Shown here piece by piece: positions 16,351-24,051 of a DNA stretch of 35,140 nt. The stretch covers positions 1 through 35,140 of the forward strand of contig CALXVY010000017.1 of the NCBI GenBank assembly GCA_944392255.1. Direction: 5' to 3'. Made by a program: the position numbers and the translations under genes. The notes under the pieces were generated by a model. The model did no database searches, was not told where the DNA came from, and was given only the letters and a program-made list of their open reading frames with translations. Source of the DNA: an uncultured Alphaproteobacteria bacterium (GTDB lineage: Bacteria; Pseudomonadota; Alphaproteobacteria; RF32; CAG-239). Position 1 is the stretch's first letter. Each line of letters opens with the position of its first letter.

Positions 16351-16382
16351 AACAAAAAACGCGACTTTGTAAGTCGCTGTTT
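16351..16382. terminator. Element-borne bidirectional terminator for tRNA-Thr
   Basis: GCGACTT (16361-16367) and AAGTCGC (16371-16377) form a 7-bp stem, with an A run on the left and a T run on the right, so it can work in both directions. It lies about 25 nt beyond the tRNA-Thr 3' end and replaces the terminator displaced to 9132-9154. Confidence 0.75.
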
Positions 16383-16399
16383 TTGCATGATTTTTTAAG

Positions 16400-16418
16400 A
16401 TGGTGCCGCTGGCAAGAA
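16400..16418. repeat. attR: tRNA-proximal copy of the integration site
   Basis: Identical to 9165-9183. It covers the acceptor and T-arm 3' strand plus the CCA of tRNA-Thr, so the tRNA stays intact at this end. Confidence 0.88.
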
Positions 16419-16475
16419 TCGGACTTGCGACCCCGTCATTACCAATGACGTGCTCTACCACTGAGCTACAGCGGC
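16401..16475 (-). tRNA. thrT: tRNA-Thr (anticodon GGU), 75 nt with encoded CCA
   Basis: On the minus strand the acceptor GCCGCTG (5' end at 16475) pairs with CAGCGGC, followed by ACCA. The D arm contains GCTCAGTGGTAGAGC. The anticodon stem is CGTCA/TGACG with loop TTGGTAA, giving anticodon GGT (16441-16443) for ACC/ACU codons. The T arm contains GCAAGTCCGATTCTTGC. It is the integration target of the element. Confidence 0.95.
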
Positions 16476-16556
16476 GACAACGAAAGAAACATACAAACAA
16501 TTATCATAAAAATCAAGTATAATTTTTACCTTTTTGTAAAAAAATTTTTTTCATAA

Positions 16557-16583
16557 TAAAAAAAGCCCTCAAATGAGGGCTTT
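16557..16583 (-). terminator. trpS intrinsic terminator
   Basis: AAAGCCCTC (16562-16570) pairs with GAGGGCTTT (16575-16583) across a 4-nt loop, followed on the minus strand by a U run. Confidence 0.9.
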
Positions 16584-16592
16584 GTATAATTA

Positions 16593-17609
16593 TTATCTTC
16601 CAAAAACAGCATCTTTGAGGCGTTTTAAGGTTGCTTTGGCAACAGGTCTGGCTTTTTCAGCTCCTTCAAGCAACATTTCTTCCACTTCATTAAAGTGAGC
16701 CATATAGTAATTATATTTTTCTCTTGCAGCTTTGATTTCGTTTACAACGGCATCAAGCAACATATTTTTGATGTGACCGTAACCGAGTTTACCTTGACGC
16801 AAGCCATCGCCCATTTCTTGAAGTTGCTCAGGAGTGGCAATTGATTTATAAATTTCATAAACCAAAATTTCATCCGGATTTTTAGGTTCTTCCATCGGGC
16901 GAGAGTCGGTCTTAATTGAGAAAATGGCTTTTTTTATTGCTTTATCATCTTCGAACAAAGGAATAACGTTACCATAAGATTTGCTCATCTTGCGACCGTC
17001 AATACCGGCAACTACAGCCACATTTTCGTCAAAACGATAAGTTGGCAATTTTAAAAGCTCTTTGCCATAATGAGCATTGATGGCACCGGCAATGTCGCGT
17101 GCAATTTCCACATGTTGAACTTGGTCTTTACCAACGGGAACAATATCGGAATCATAAGCCAAAATATCCGCAGCCATCAGGGTTGGGTAGGTATAAAGTC
17201 CCATGTTGATACCATCATCATCAGGTTTGCCGGCTTCGCGATTTTTATCAACGGCAGCTTTATAGGCGTGAGCCTTATTCATAAAGCCTTTAGGCGTGTA
17301 GGCATATAAAATGGTGGTAATTTCTGGAATCTCGGGAATGTCAGATTGGCGATAAAAATAAGATTTTTTCGGATCCAAACCACAAGCTAAATAAATGCAG
17401 GCAATTTCTTTGGTCATCTCGTTCAAAACGGCAGGATTCTTTTCGGCATTAATAGCGTGATAATCGGCAATAAACATATAATGTTTGCCACCTTGCGCCA
17501 AAGCTTCTTTTCCCAGTTCAATTGCCGGTTTAATGGCACCGAGATAGTTGCCGAGATGCGGCTTTCCGGTGGGTTTGACACCGGTTAAAACAGTTTTATT
17601 TTCAAACAT
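16593..17609 (-). CDS. trpS: Tryptophanyl-tRNA synthetase
   Basis: A 338-aa class I aminoacyl-tRNA synthetase that charges tRNA-Trp. The start at 17609 is chosen because TGGAG lies 6 nt upstream; an in-frame ATG at 17630 would add seven residues before this ribosome site. The signature motifs are PTGKPHLGN (His18, the HIGH equivalent) and GRKMSKSYGN (KMSKS at about 207-211). The DIPEIPEITTILYAYTP and MGLYTYPTLMAADIL blocks are typical of bacterial TrpRS. Length is normal. It is a single-gene unit ending in a strong terminator, with tRNA-Thr downstream on the same strand. Confidence 0.96.
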   Translation of the reverse strand: MFENKTVLTGVKPTGKPHLGNYLGAIKPAIELGKEALAQGGKHYMFIADYHAINAEKNPAVLNEMTKEIACIYLACGLDPKKSYFYRQSDIPEIPEITTILYAYTPKGFMNKAHAYKAAVDKNREAGKPDDDGINMGLYTYPTLMAADILAYDSDIVPVGKDQVQHVEIARDIAGAINAHYGKELLKLPTYRFDENVAVVAGIDGRKMSKSYGNVIPLFEDDKAIKKAIFSIKTDSRPMEEPKNPDEILVYEIYKSIATPEQLQEMGDGLRQGKLGYGHIKNMLLDAVVNEIKAAREKYNYYMAHFNEVEEMLLEGAEKARPVAKATLKRLKDAVFGR

Positions 17610-17712
17610 AAAATTCTCCATATGTATCATCTTTACAAATTGGCACTAAAATAGCCTAAAGCACAAATAAAATCAAGAGATAAGGAAAGTAAAAGAAATT
17701 TTTTATTTAAGG

Positions 17713-17741
17713 TTGCTTAAGTGCTGAATATGTAGTATAAT
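17713..17741 (+). promoter_or_regulatory. Strong sigma70-type promoter for the acidic repeat protein
   Basis: TTGCTT (17713-17718), a 17-nt spacer and a perfect TATAAT (17736-17741) lie 43 nt upstream of the ATG at 17785. This argues that the odd downstream frame is really transcribed. Confidence 0.65.
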
Positions 17742-17784
17742 TTATCTTGTTAAAATAAATTACTAATTAATAATTATATAAATT

Positions 17785-18684
17785 ATGAATTGCGGGAAGA
17801 TTCAACAAGGCTATTGTCTAGCCTTTGGCAAGAAAGTGAGCTTTCTTCGCCGTAAAGGTTTTTGTCCATGTTCCAATGCCTTCGGATGGAATGGTAATGG
17901 CTATTTGGATGAAAATGACGAGCCAGTACAAAAACGTCAGGCATCGTCAGACGAAGATGGGTTCTTAGATGAAACCAAAGCGCATGATTATGAAGAATAT
18001 CATGCAGCGGAGGAACGTCGTTATCAAGAAGAATGTGAACGTAAAGAAGCTGAAGATGCTGCTAAGGCGCTTTATGAACCTGAGCCAGAACCTGAAACTG
18101 AGCCAGAACCTGAGCCAGAACCTGAGCCAGAACCTGAAACTGAGCCAGAACCGAACGAAGATTATCAAGACCAAGATAATCAATACCTTGGAGAAAATCC
18201 ATGGGACAATGATGACGATCAGAAAGGGTTGTTTGATGACGACAATGATGACGATCAGAAAGGGTTGTTTGATGACGACAATGATGACGATCAGAAAGGG
18301 TTGTTTGATGACGACAATGATGACGATCAGAAAGGGTTGTTTGATGACGACGATGATGACGATCAGAAAGGGTTGTTTGATGACGACAACGATGACGATC
18401 AGAAAGGGTTGTTTGATGACGACAACGATGATGATCAGAAAGGGTTGTTTGATGATGACGATGATGATCAGAAAGGGTTGTTTGATGATGACGATGATGA
18501 TCAGAAAGGGTTGTTTGATGATGACGATGATGACAACAATCATCAAGATCATGATGATCAATATCAGGATGATAATCGTGATGATGAGTATGATTATGAT
18601 CAAGATTATGATGATACTCCCGATGATGACGATTATGATGATGCTCCCGATGACGACGATGATGACGATGACTATGGCTGGTAA
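17785..18684 (+). CDS. Very acidic tandem-repeat protein
   Basis: A 299-aa protein in three parts. Residues 1-45 carry four Cys (3, 11, 27, 29) and basic residues and could bind metal or form a small folded head. About 95-125 is a Glu-Pro repeat. From about 143 there are nine tandem copies of a 12- or 11-residue unit, DDDQKGLFDDDN, then an Asp/His/Asn tail ending DDDYGW. No membrane segment or export signal is clear. QKGLF in every unit fits the loose QxxLF pattern of sliding-clamp-binding peptides. No good ribosome site is visible and there is no other internal Met, but a strong promoter precedes it and a strong terminator follows. Function unknown; probably intrinsically disordered. Confidence 0.7.
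   Translation: MNCGKIQQGYCLAFGKKVSFLRRKGFCPCSNAFGWNGNGYLDENDEPVQKRQASSDEDGFLDETKAHDYEEYHAAEERRYQEECERKEAEDAAKALYEPEPEPETEPEPEPEPEPEPETEPEPNEDYQDQDNQYLGENPWDNDDDQKGLFDDDNDDDQKGLFDDDNDDDQKGLFDDDNDDDQKGLFDDDDDDDQKGLFDDDNDDDQKGLFDDDNDDDQKGLFDDDDDDQKGLFDDDDDDQKGLFDDDDDDNNHQDHDDQYQDDNRDDEYDYDQDYDDTPDDDDYDDAPDDDDDDDDYGW
18211..18525 (+). repeat. Coding tandem repeat: six 36-bp then three 33-bp units
   Basis: Each unit contains the core CAGAAAGGGTTGTTTGATGA flanked by GAT/GAC codons. Units 1-6 are 36 bp and units 7-9 are 33 bp, all in frame. Synonymous GAT/GAC changes mark units of different age: the last three use GAT-rich spelling. Confidence 0.95.
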
Positions 18685-18695
18685 GCCTCAAAAAA

Positions 18696-18730
18696 CCTTT
18701 GACAGTTTGCAAGCTGTCAAAGGTTTTTCT
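18696..18730 (+). terminator. Intrinsic terminator of the acidic repeat gene
   Basis: CCTTTGACAG (18696-18705) pairs perfectly with CTGTCAAAGG (18714-18723), followed by T5, C, T. It is one of the strongest stems in the window. Confidence 0.93.
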
Positions 18731-18770
18731 GTTTTTTAAATGCAAATTTCTGTTGTTTTTATTTCAAAAA

Positions 18771-18799
18771 TTGATATTCTGAGCCTGTTTGAGTTAAAT
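18771..18799 (+). promoter_or_regulatory. Putative serS promoter
   Basis: TTGATA (18771-18776), a 17-nt spacer and TTAAAT (18794-18799) lie about 25 nt upstream of the serS start. Confidence 0.5.
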
Positions 18800-18824
18800 A
18801 ACAAAATAAATAGGACAGAAAATA

Positions 18825-20111
18825 ATGTTAGATATTAAATATATTGCCGAAAATCCGGATATCATTAAGGAAGGATTTGCCAAAAAAGGATACACTAAAG
18901 AAGATATTGATATTGATGCGTTGATTGCGCTTTACAAAGACATAAACAAATTAAAAACCTCATCACAAGCTCTGTCCGAAGAAAAAAACAAACTCAGTAA
19001 CTCAATCAAATCTGCTTCCGCTGAGGAGCGTCCGGCTATCATTGCCAAAAGTAAGCAAATTGGCGAAGAATTAAAAGTTGAACAAGAAAAACTGGCTGCC
19101 GAACAAGAAAAGTTTGATATGGTTATGTGGCGCATGCCCAATATGCCGAGCCCCGAAAGTCCGGTTGGTAAAGATGATTCAGAAAATGTGGTTCGCCGTC
19201 GTGTTGGTGAATTGCCTAAGTTTGACTTTACTCCGCGCGACCATATCGAATTGATGGAATTAAATGATTGGTCTGAAATGGAACGCATTGCCAAAGTTTC
19301 TGGCTCCCGTACCTATGCTATTAAAAATGATTTGGCAAAGTTAGAATTAGCAATGCATATGATGGTTTTGGATAAATTGCGCGCCAATGGCTTTACCGTA
19401 ATTACCGTTCCTTCCATTTCTAAAGAAAAACCTTTGTATGGTCAGGGTTATTTGCCGTTCTCTCGCGATGAAGTTTATTATATGCCGGCAGATGATTTAT
19501 ATTTGTCAGGTACAGCAGAATTGATTTTAAACTCTTTGCGCGCAGATGAAATTTTGCAAGAAAATGAATTGCCGATTCTCTATGCCGGATTTTCTCCTTG
19601 CTTTCGTCGTGAAGCCGGAGCTGCCGGAAAAGATACCAGAGGCTTGGTTCGCGTTCACCAATTTATGAAAACCGAACAATTTGTCATTTGCAAAAATGAT
19701 GTGGCCGAAAGTGAAAAATGGCACAAGAAATTGTTGCAAATTTCTGAAGAAGTTTTGCAAGATTTGGAATTGCCTTATCAAGTTTTGGAAGTTTGCACCG
19801 GTGATATGGGTGCTCCGAAATATCGTCAATATGACTTGGAAGCTTGGGTTCCATCTCAAAATTGTTATCGTGAAACCCACTCTTGCTCTAATATTACCGA
19901 ATGGCAAGCTCGTCGTACCAACTTGCGTTATCGTGACAATGCCGATGGCAAAGTTAAGTTTGTACATACTTTGAACAATACCGGAATTGCTACCCCGCGC
20001 GCATTGGTTCCGTTTATTGAAAATCACCAAAATGCCGATGGTACGGTTAATATTCCGGAAAAATTGCGCCCATATATGGGTGGTGTTGCCAAAATTGGTA
20101 AAAACGCATAA
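18825..20111 (+). CDS. serS: Seryl-tRNA synthetase
   Basis: A 428-aa class II synthetase that charges tRNA-Ser. It begins MLDIKYIAENPDIIKEG, the typical SerRS start, followed by the N-terminal coiled-coil tRNA-binding arm (about 30-110) rich in Lys/Glu. Class II motif 2 is visible in FSPCFRREAGAAGKDTRGLVRVHQF, and motif 3 includes the GIATPRALVPFIENHQ block. AGGACAG precedes the ATG. It is followed by an intrinsic terminator and then a HAD gene on the same strand. Length is normal. Confidence 0.96.
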   Translation: MLDIKYIAENPDIIKEGFAKKGYTKEDIDIDALIALYKDINKLKTSSQALSEEKNKLSNSIKSASAEERPAIIAKSKQIGEELKVEQEKLAAEQEKFDMVMWRMPNMPSPESPVGKDDSENVVRRRVGELPKFDFTPRDHIELMELNDWSEMERIAKVSGSRTYAIKNDLAKLELAMHMMVLDKLRANGFTVITVPSISKEKPLYGQGYLPFSRDEVYYMPADDLYLSGTAELILNSLRADEILQENELPILYAGFSPCFRREAGAAGKDTRGLVRVHQFMKTEQFVICKNDVAESEKWHKKLLQISEEVLQDLELPYQVLEVCTGDMGAPKYRQYDLEAWVPSQNCYRETHSCSNITEWQARRTNLRYRDNADGKVKFVHTLNNTGIATPRALVPFIENHQNADGTVNIPEKLRPYMGGVAKIGKNA

Positions 20112-20128
20112 TTGTTTTTTTACGGCAG

Positions 20129-20154
20129 AAAGCGTCCGCAAGGGCGCTTTTTTT
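20129..20154 (+). terminator. serS intrinsic terminator
   Basis: AAAGCGTCC (20129-20137) pairs with GGGCGCTTT (20142-20150), with one U-G pair and a GCAA loop, then T residues. Confidence 0.88.
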
Positions 20155-20175
20155 GCTATCATGAGAGAAAGAAAA

Positions 20176-20847
20176 ATGCTGAATTTGCAAGAAGTTGAAT
20201 ATATTTTATTTGATTGGGATAATACTTTAGCAGAAAGCAGGACTTGTCTTGTTGCAACCGTTAATGAAATATTGAAAAAATATAATTTACCGGACTGGGA
20301 ACATCAAAAAGCCAAACGCAATCCCAATTTATCTTTTCGCGACAATTTTCCTAATGTTTTTGGGAAAGAATTAGCCAAACAAGCTTATCAAGAATATGCA
20401 ACGTTGTATAAGAAAAATGTTGGACAGATGCTCACCTCTTTTCCCAAAGTGAAAGAAACGTTAGTGCTTTTTAAGAAGCTAGGTAAAAAAATTGTGGTTT
20501 TAACCAATAAGGACCGTCAACTACTTGATTTTGAGTTACCTTTGTTGTTTGATAAATCAATATTTGACCGCATTATTGCCGGTCATGAAGCGCCAAAAGA
20601 TAAGCCCTATCCGGAACAAGCTTGGTTTGCCTTAAAAGGTTGGCTTGAGCCGGAGGCTTTCACTCCTAAAAAAGTGTGGGTTGTTGGCGATAGTGATATG
20701 GATAGCGATTGTGCCTTATCTGCACATGCGCAAGCTATTCGTATTGGCAACGCCATTTGGGGAAATGACAAACCCTTGTCTTCACAAATTGTACATTTTG
20801 ATTCATTTGCAGAATTTTATAAAACACTGCAAAATTTATCAAATTAG
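20176..20847 (+). CDS. HAD-superfamily hydrolase (phosphoglycolate-phosphatase-like)
   Basis: A 223-aa HAD phosphatase. Motif I is LFDWDNTLAES with nucleophile and acid Asp pair, motif II is VVLTNKD, motif III is the Lys in APKDKPYPE, and motif IV is VVGDSDMDSDCA. The cap between motifs I and II is alpha-helical, as in the Gph-like class. The start at 20176 is preferred over 20161 because a GAGAGAAAG stretch precedes it and nothing precedes the earlier ATG. It follows serS after the terminator and is separated from the next gene by 56 nt. The physiological substrate is not evident. Confidence 0.82.
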   Translation: MLNLQEVEYILFDWDNTLAESRTCLVATVNEILKKYNLPDWEHQKAKRNPNLSFRDNFPNVFGKELAKQAYQEYATLYKKNVGQMLTSFPKVKETLVLFKKLGKKIVVLTNKDRQLLDFELPLLFDKSIFDRIIAGHEAPKDKPYPEQAWFALKGWLEPEAFTPKKVWVVGDSDMDSDCALSAHAQAIRIGNAIWGNDKPLSSQIVHFDSFAEFYKTLQNLSN

Positions 20848-20903
20848 GAAAAAGTTAAAGAGTCTGAAGTATAAAGGAAAAAGACAAAACTAAGGATTCG
20901 TTT

Positions 20904-22349
20904 ATGAGTAATGAAGATGATGAAATAGATGTCAAAAGCAAACTCAGCAACATTATTTTGATTATATTTTTGTTGCTTGCTTTGGGCTGGATAAATTATT
21001 TATATTTTTCTAAGCATATTTCATCAAATCCGGAGCGGATTAATAATTTTATTGCCATAGATAACAATATCAATAAATTTCGTATACCGGTCAGTGCTGT
21101 TTTCTTTTATCCTTATGGTAAAGGCGGCCGTAAAATTTTGGCCTCACAGACTAATCCGCGTATTTTTGTTGTTCCCTACGCCGGTTATCTATATTCAGAA
21201 ACAAATGTTGCCAAAGCCTATAATTGGTTGCGTCCATGGAAAGAAAAAATAAAAAATGTAATTTTGGTTGCTCAAAATCCGGATGCCGAATTTTCAGGCA
21301 TAATTTTAAGTCAAACAAACACAAAAACAGAAAAATTAACCATAAGCAACACATTAAATGAATTATTGCAACAAAACACCTCAAGCCATATAACACATAA
21401 AAACATAAATAAGATGTTGCCGATTGCGGCTCAACTGTCACAAATAAAAAAAATCTTTGGCAATGGTATAGATTTTACCGCATTGGTATATAGTTCGGAT
21501 AAAAAAACAGAAGCCACGCAGATGTTATTGCCTTTTGTGCAAGACAAACAAAGTTTGCTTATTTTCTCTGCAGATATGTCCGGTTATTATACCGAACTTG
21601 AAAACAAACAATCTTCTGAAAATATAGAATTAGTCATAAATTTGGCTCAGCAAGCACATCTTTATCCAAAAGTTTTTGATTTAGTCAATTTTGAAGACAT
21701 AGCAGAACAAAATTATCGTTTATCAGAATTGAAAAATGAACAGCCATTGAGTACGTTGGAACAAGAATATGAAAGCTTGAATTCTTTTGCTCAGCTTTAT
21801 GGTGTCGAATTATTAAAAATAGCCAAAGTTTCTTTAGATGAAGCTGTCGTAAATCATAAACATTTTAAGCCCGAAAGAGAAAACTTTGATGATGTTCTTT
21901 TCAATCGAGGTGCAGTTTTTGTCAGTTTGTATCAAGATGGAAAATTACGTGGACGTTCAGGCTCATTATTACCGACGCAAGCAGTAGCTTTCTCTGTTTC
22001 TCAAAATGCTTATGCGGCAGCTTTGGAAGATAAAAATTATACGCCGATTAGCAAAGAAGAACTTTCCAAAGTTAAAATAAAATTGGCGTTGCTTACAGGG
22101 TACGAACATATCGGTTATAAAAATGAAAAAGATTTGCTGAATAAATTGCAAGTAGGCAAAGACGGATTAGTGATTAGAGATGGTAACCGACAGGGAGTAT
22201 TTTTACCGTCGGAATGGCGCAATTATGCAAATCCGCAAGAATTTTTAAATAATTTAAAAATAAAAGCAGGAATGAGTCCGGCATACTGGTCCAATAAAAT
22301 TAAAGTATATCGTTTTAAAGCAGTGGAGATAACAAGAGATGAACATTGA
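20904..22349 (+). CDS. Membrane-anchored Memo-like / AMMECR1 fusion protein
   Basis: A 481-aa protein with one N-terminal membrane helix (about 17-34). A Memo-like domain (about 55-270) begins with IFVVPYAGYLYSETNVAKAY, and an AMMECR1 domain (about 315-475) includes RGAVFVSLYQDGKLRG, then GLVIRDGNRQGVFLPSEW and FLNNLKIKAGMSPAYW. In the AmmeMemoRadiSam set these two domains accompany a radical-SAM protein, not seen here. The usual Memo PHAGY His is Tyr92, and the AMMECR1 LRGCIG Cys is Arg, so the canonical active sites look altered. It overlaps the next gene by 11 nt, showing an operon with the peptidase and serine dehydratase. Role unknown. Confidence 0.75.
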   Translation: MSNEDDEIDVKSKLSNIILIIFLLLALGWINYLYFSKHISSNPERINNFIAIDNNINKFRIPVSAVFFYPYGKGGRKILASQTNPRIFVVPYAGYLYSETNVAKAYNWLRPWKEKIKNVILVAQNPDAEFSGIILSQTNTKTEKLTISNTLNELLQQNTSSHITHKNINKMLPIAAQLSQIKKIFGNGIDFTALVYSSDKKTEATQMLLPFVQDKQSLLIFSADMSGYYTELENKQSSENIELVINLAQQAHLYPKVFDLVNFEDIAEQNYRLSELKNEQPLSTLEQEYESLNSFAQLYGVELLKIAKVSLDEAVVNHKHFKPERENFDDVLFNRGAVFVSLYQDGKLRGRSGSLLPTQAVAFSVSQNAYAAALEDKNYTPISKEELSKVKIKLALLTGYEHIGYKNEKDLLNKLQVGKDGLVIRDGNRQGVFLPSEWRNYANPQEFLNNLKIKAGMSPAYWSNKIKVYRFKAVEITRDEH

Positions 22350-24051
22350 CGGATATGAATTAAATTTAAGTGAAGAAGAATTAGATGAAATCTTTGCCCA
22401 AAAGTTACGTCCGATAGAATTAATATCACCGGATTTTGACGGCTATAAAAATTTGCCCGAAAGTGAAAAAAAGGTTATCTCACATTTAGTTAAAGCGGCC
22501 GAAATTATGAATGATGTTTCATTAGAACAAGATCATCCGCTAAATTTGCGCTTAAAAAAAGCTTTAGAAAAAGCAGCTCCGCAAAATAGCCATGCCGCCA
22601 AAGCTTTACGCTTGTTCAATTGTTTTAACGGTGTTGCCGGATTGAATGGTTTAGATCCCAAGCCAATACAAATTTTTAAAAATGTAGGGGTCATTGCCGG
22701 ACGCAATTTTTATCCAGCTGATTTAAGTGTTGATGAATTTCATCATATTATCAAAAAAATGCTGCAAGTAGGAAAAATTGAAGAAGTGCGTCGAATTTTA
22801 AGTGCTCGCACCATGGTTAGAAGAAAAGGCGATGAACTTGAAGGTATTGACTATACCAAATATTTTGAAAAAGAGTTTTCAGCCATTGCTAATGAATTGG
22901 AAGTTGCGGCTCATTATACAACCGATGAAGCATTCAAAGATTATTTAGGCTGGCAGGCACAAGCCTTAATTCAAAATAATGAAGATATGGATATGTTAGC
23001 CGATAAGCATTGGGCGGTTTTGCAAAATTCACCGTTGGAATTTACAATTAGTCGTGAAAATTATGATGATGAAATGACCCCGACCATTTGCGATAATGCA
23101 GAGTTAAAATCTATGTTGGATAATTTGGGTATAGAAGTAAATTCCAAAGATATGCTAGGCGTTCGTGTCGGTATTGTTAACAAAAAAGGTACAGATTTGT
23201 TGCTGACTTTTAAAGAACAAATGAAAAACTTGGCCGGTTTAATGCCTTATGCCGATAAATATAAGCAAAACATTGCATCTGGCAATGATTTAAAACAAAC
23301 CATGGTCGATGTGGATTTGATTGCTTTAAAAGGTGATTATGCACAATGCCGCGGTGGAATAACCACAGCTCAAAACTTGCCCAATGATGATAAGCTCGCA
23401 ATCAAGACCGGTGGTGGCAGAAGAAATGTATATCATCGTCAGGTGAGAATGAGCCAAGACAAAGAACGAGCCAAAAAATTATTAAATGCGCTGGTTGCAG
23501 AAAATTTGCATCAATACTATAATCCCGAGGCAGAACATATTTTTGTTATCGGACATGAGAATGGTCACTCTTTGGGTCCCGACAGCAGCTTTAAAAATTC
23601 TTTGGGTTTATACAAACATACCATTGAAGAAAACAAAGCCGATGTCGTTTCCATAGCCATGATGCCACAATATGTCAAAGCTGGTATTATTGATGAAAAG
23701 ACCTTGAAAGAGGTTTATACCACATGGATTGTTCGTATTTTCTTGAAAGCCAAACCACAATTGATTCAACCACACCGCATGGGCGATTTAATCCATTTTA
23801 ACTATTTGTTGGAACATGGCGCAATAAGGTTCAATGGAGATAATAAATTAGAAATTGATTTTGCCAAATTGCCGGAAGTTATGAATAAAATTTTGGCCGA
23901 AACCATTGAGGTTCAGCTTTCAAAATCAGCCGCAAAAGCTAAGGAGTTTATTGATAAATATACCGAATGGAAAGACATTCACAATTATATCGCCAAAACT
24001 TTGCAAGAAATTGGCATTAAACCTTATATTGAAATCAGGACATATTTCTAA
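22339..24051 (+). CDS. M49-like zinc metallopeptidase (dipeptidyl-peptidase III-related)
   Basis: A 570-aa cytoplasmic protein with a zinc site: HENGH (406-410) supplies two His ligands and a Glu, and the downstream EENKADVVS (430-438) supplies the third ligand, as in the EECRAD motif of dipeptidyl-peptidase III. Classical DPP III has a six-residue HELLGH, so the five-residue HExxH here marks a divergent branch. The N-terminal half is helical. GGAGA precedes the ATG, which lies inside the end of the Memo-AMMECR1 gene, and its stop overlaps the serine dehydratase start by one base. Tight coupling suggests coordinated peptide and amino-acid catabolism. Substrate not known. Confidence 0.7.
   Translation: MNIDGYELNLSEEELDEIFAQKLRPIELISPDFDGYKNLPESEKKVISHLVKAAEIMNDVSLEQDHPLNLRLKKALEKAAPQNSHAAKALRLFNCFNGVAGLNGLDPKPIQIFKNVGVIAGRNFYPADLSVDEFHHIIKKMLQVGKIEEVRRILSARTMVRRKGDELEGIDYTKYFEKEFSAIANELEVAAHYTTDEAFKDYLGWQAQALIQNNEDMDMLADKHWAVLQNSPLEFTISRENYDDEMTPTICDNAELKSMLDNLGIEVNSKDMLGVRVGIVNKKGTDLLLTFKEQMKNLAGLMPYADKYKQNIASGNDLKQTMVDVDLIALKGDYAQCRGGITTAQNLPNDDKLAIKTGGGRRNVYHRQVRMSQDKERAKKLLNALVAENLHQYYNPEAEHIFVIGHENGHSLGPDSSFKNSLGLYKHTIEENKADVVSIAMMPQYVKAGIIDEKTLKEVYTTWIVRIFLKAKPQLIQPHRMGDLIHFNYLLEHGAIRFNGDNKLEIDFAKLPEVMNKILAETIEVQLSKSAAKAKEFIDKYTEWKDIHNYIAKTLQEIGIKPYIEIRTYF

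Larger units (their letters stand above)
9165..16418. mobile_element. Integrative element at tRNA-Thr, about 7.25 kb
   Basis: A tyrosine integrase gene lies next to one end, a 19-bp direct repeat of the tRNA-Thr 3' end marks both boundaries, and matching 13-bp-period repeats sit inside both ends. Cargo in order: integrase, HUH Rep-like protein, structured non-coding region, membrane-anchored Mrr-type nuclease, serine recombinase, P-loop ATPase. No capsid, portal, tail or conjugation genes are present, so it is not a complete phage or ICE. It could be a satellite or a small integrative-replicative plasmid-like element. Whether it still excises is unknown, but integrase, both att sites and arm repeats look intact. 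Confidence 0.88.

Noticed and set aside
18211-18525. Regular repeats that could be taken for a CRISPR array
   Set aside because: Units are contiguous without unique spacers, stay in frame and encode DDDQKGLF; no cas genes are present.
17965-18745. Long open frames on the opposite strand and in the +2 frame over the acidic repeat
   Set aside because: They are by-products of the 36/33-bp repeat and give low-complexity Ile/Val, Met/Thr or His/Arg protein; the promoter and terminator match the acidic frame.
19527-20162. 211-aa open frame antisense to serS
   Set aside because: A shadow of serS codon bias with no start signal; the sense protein is unambiguous.
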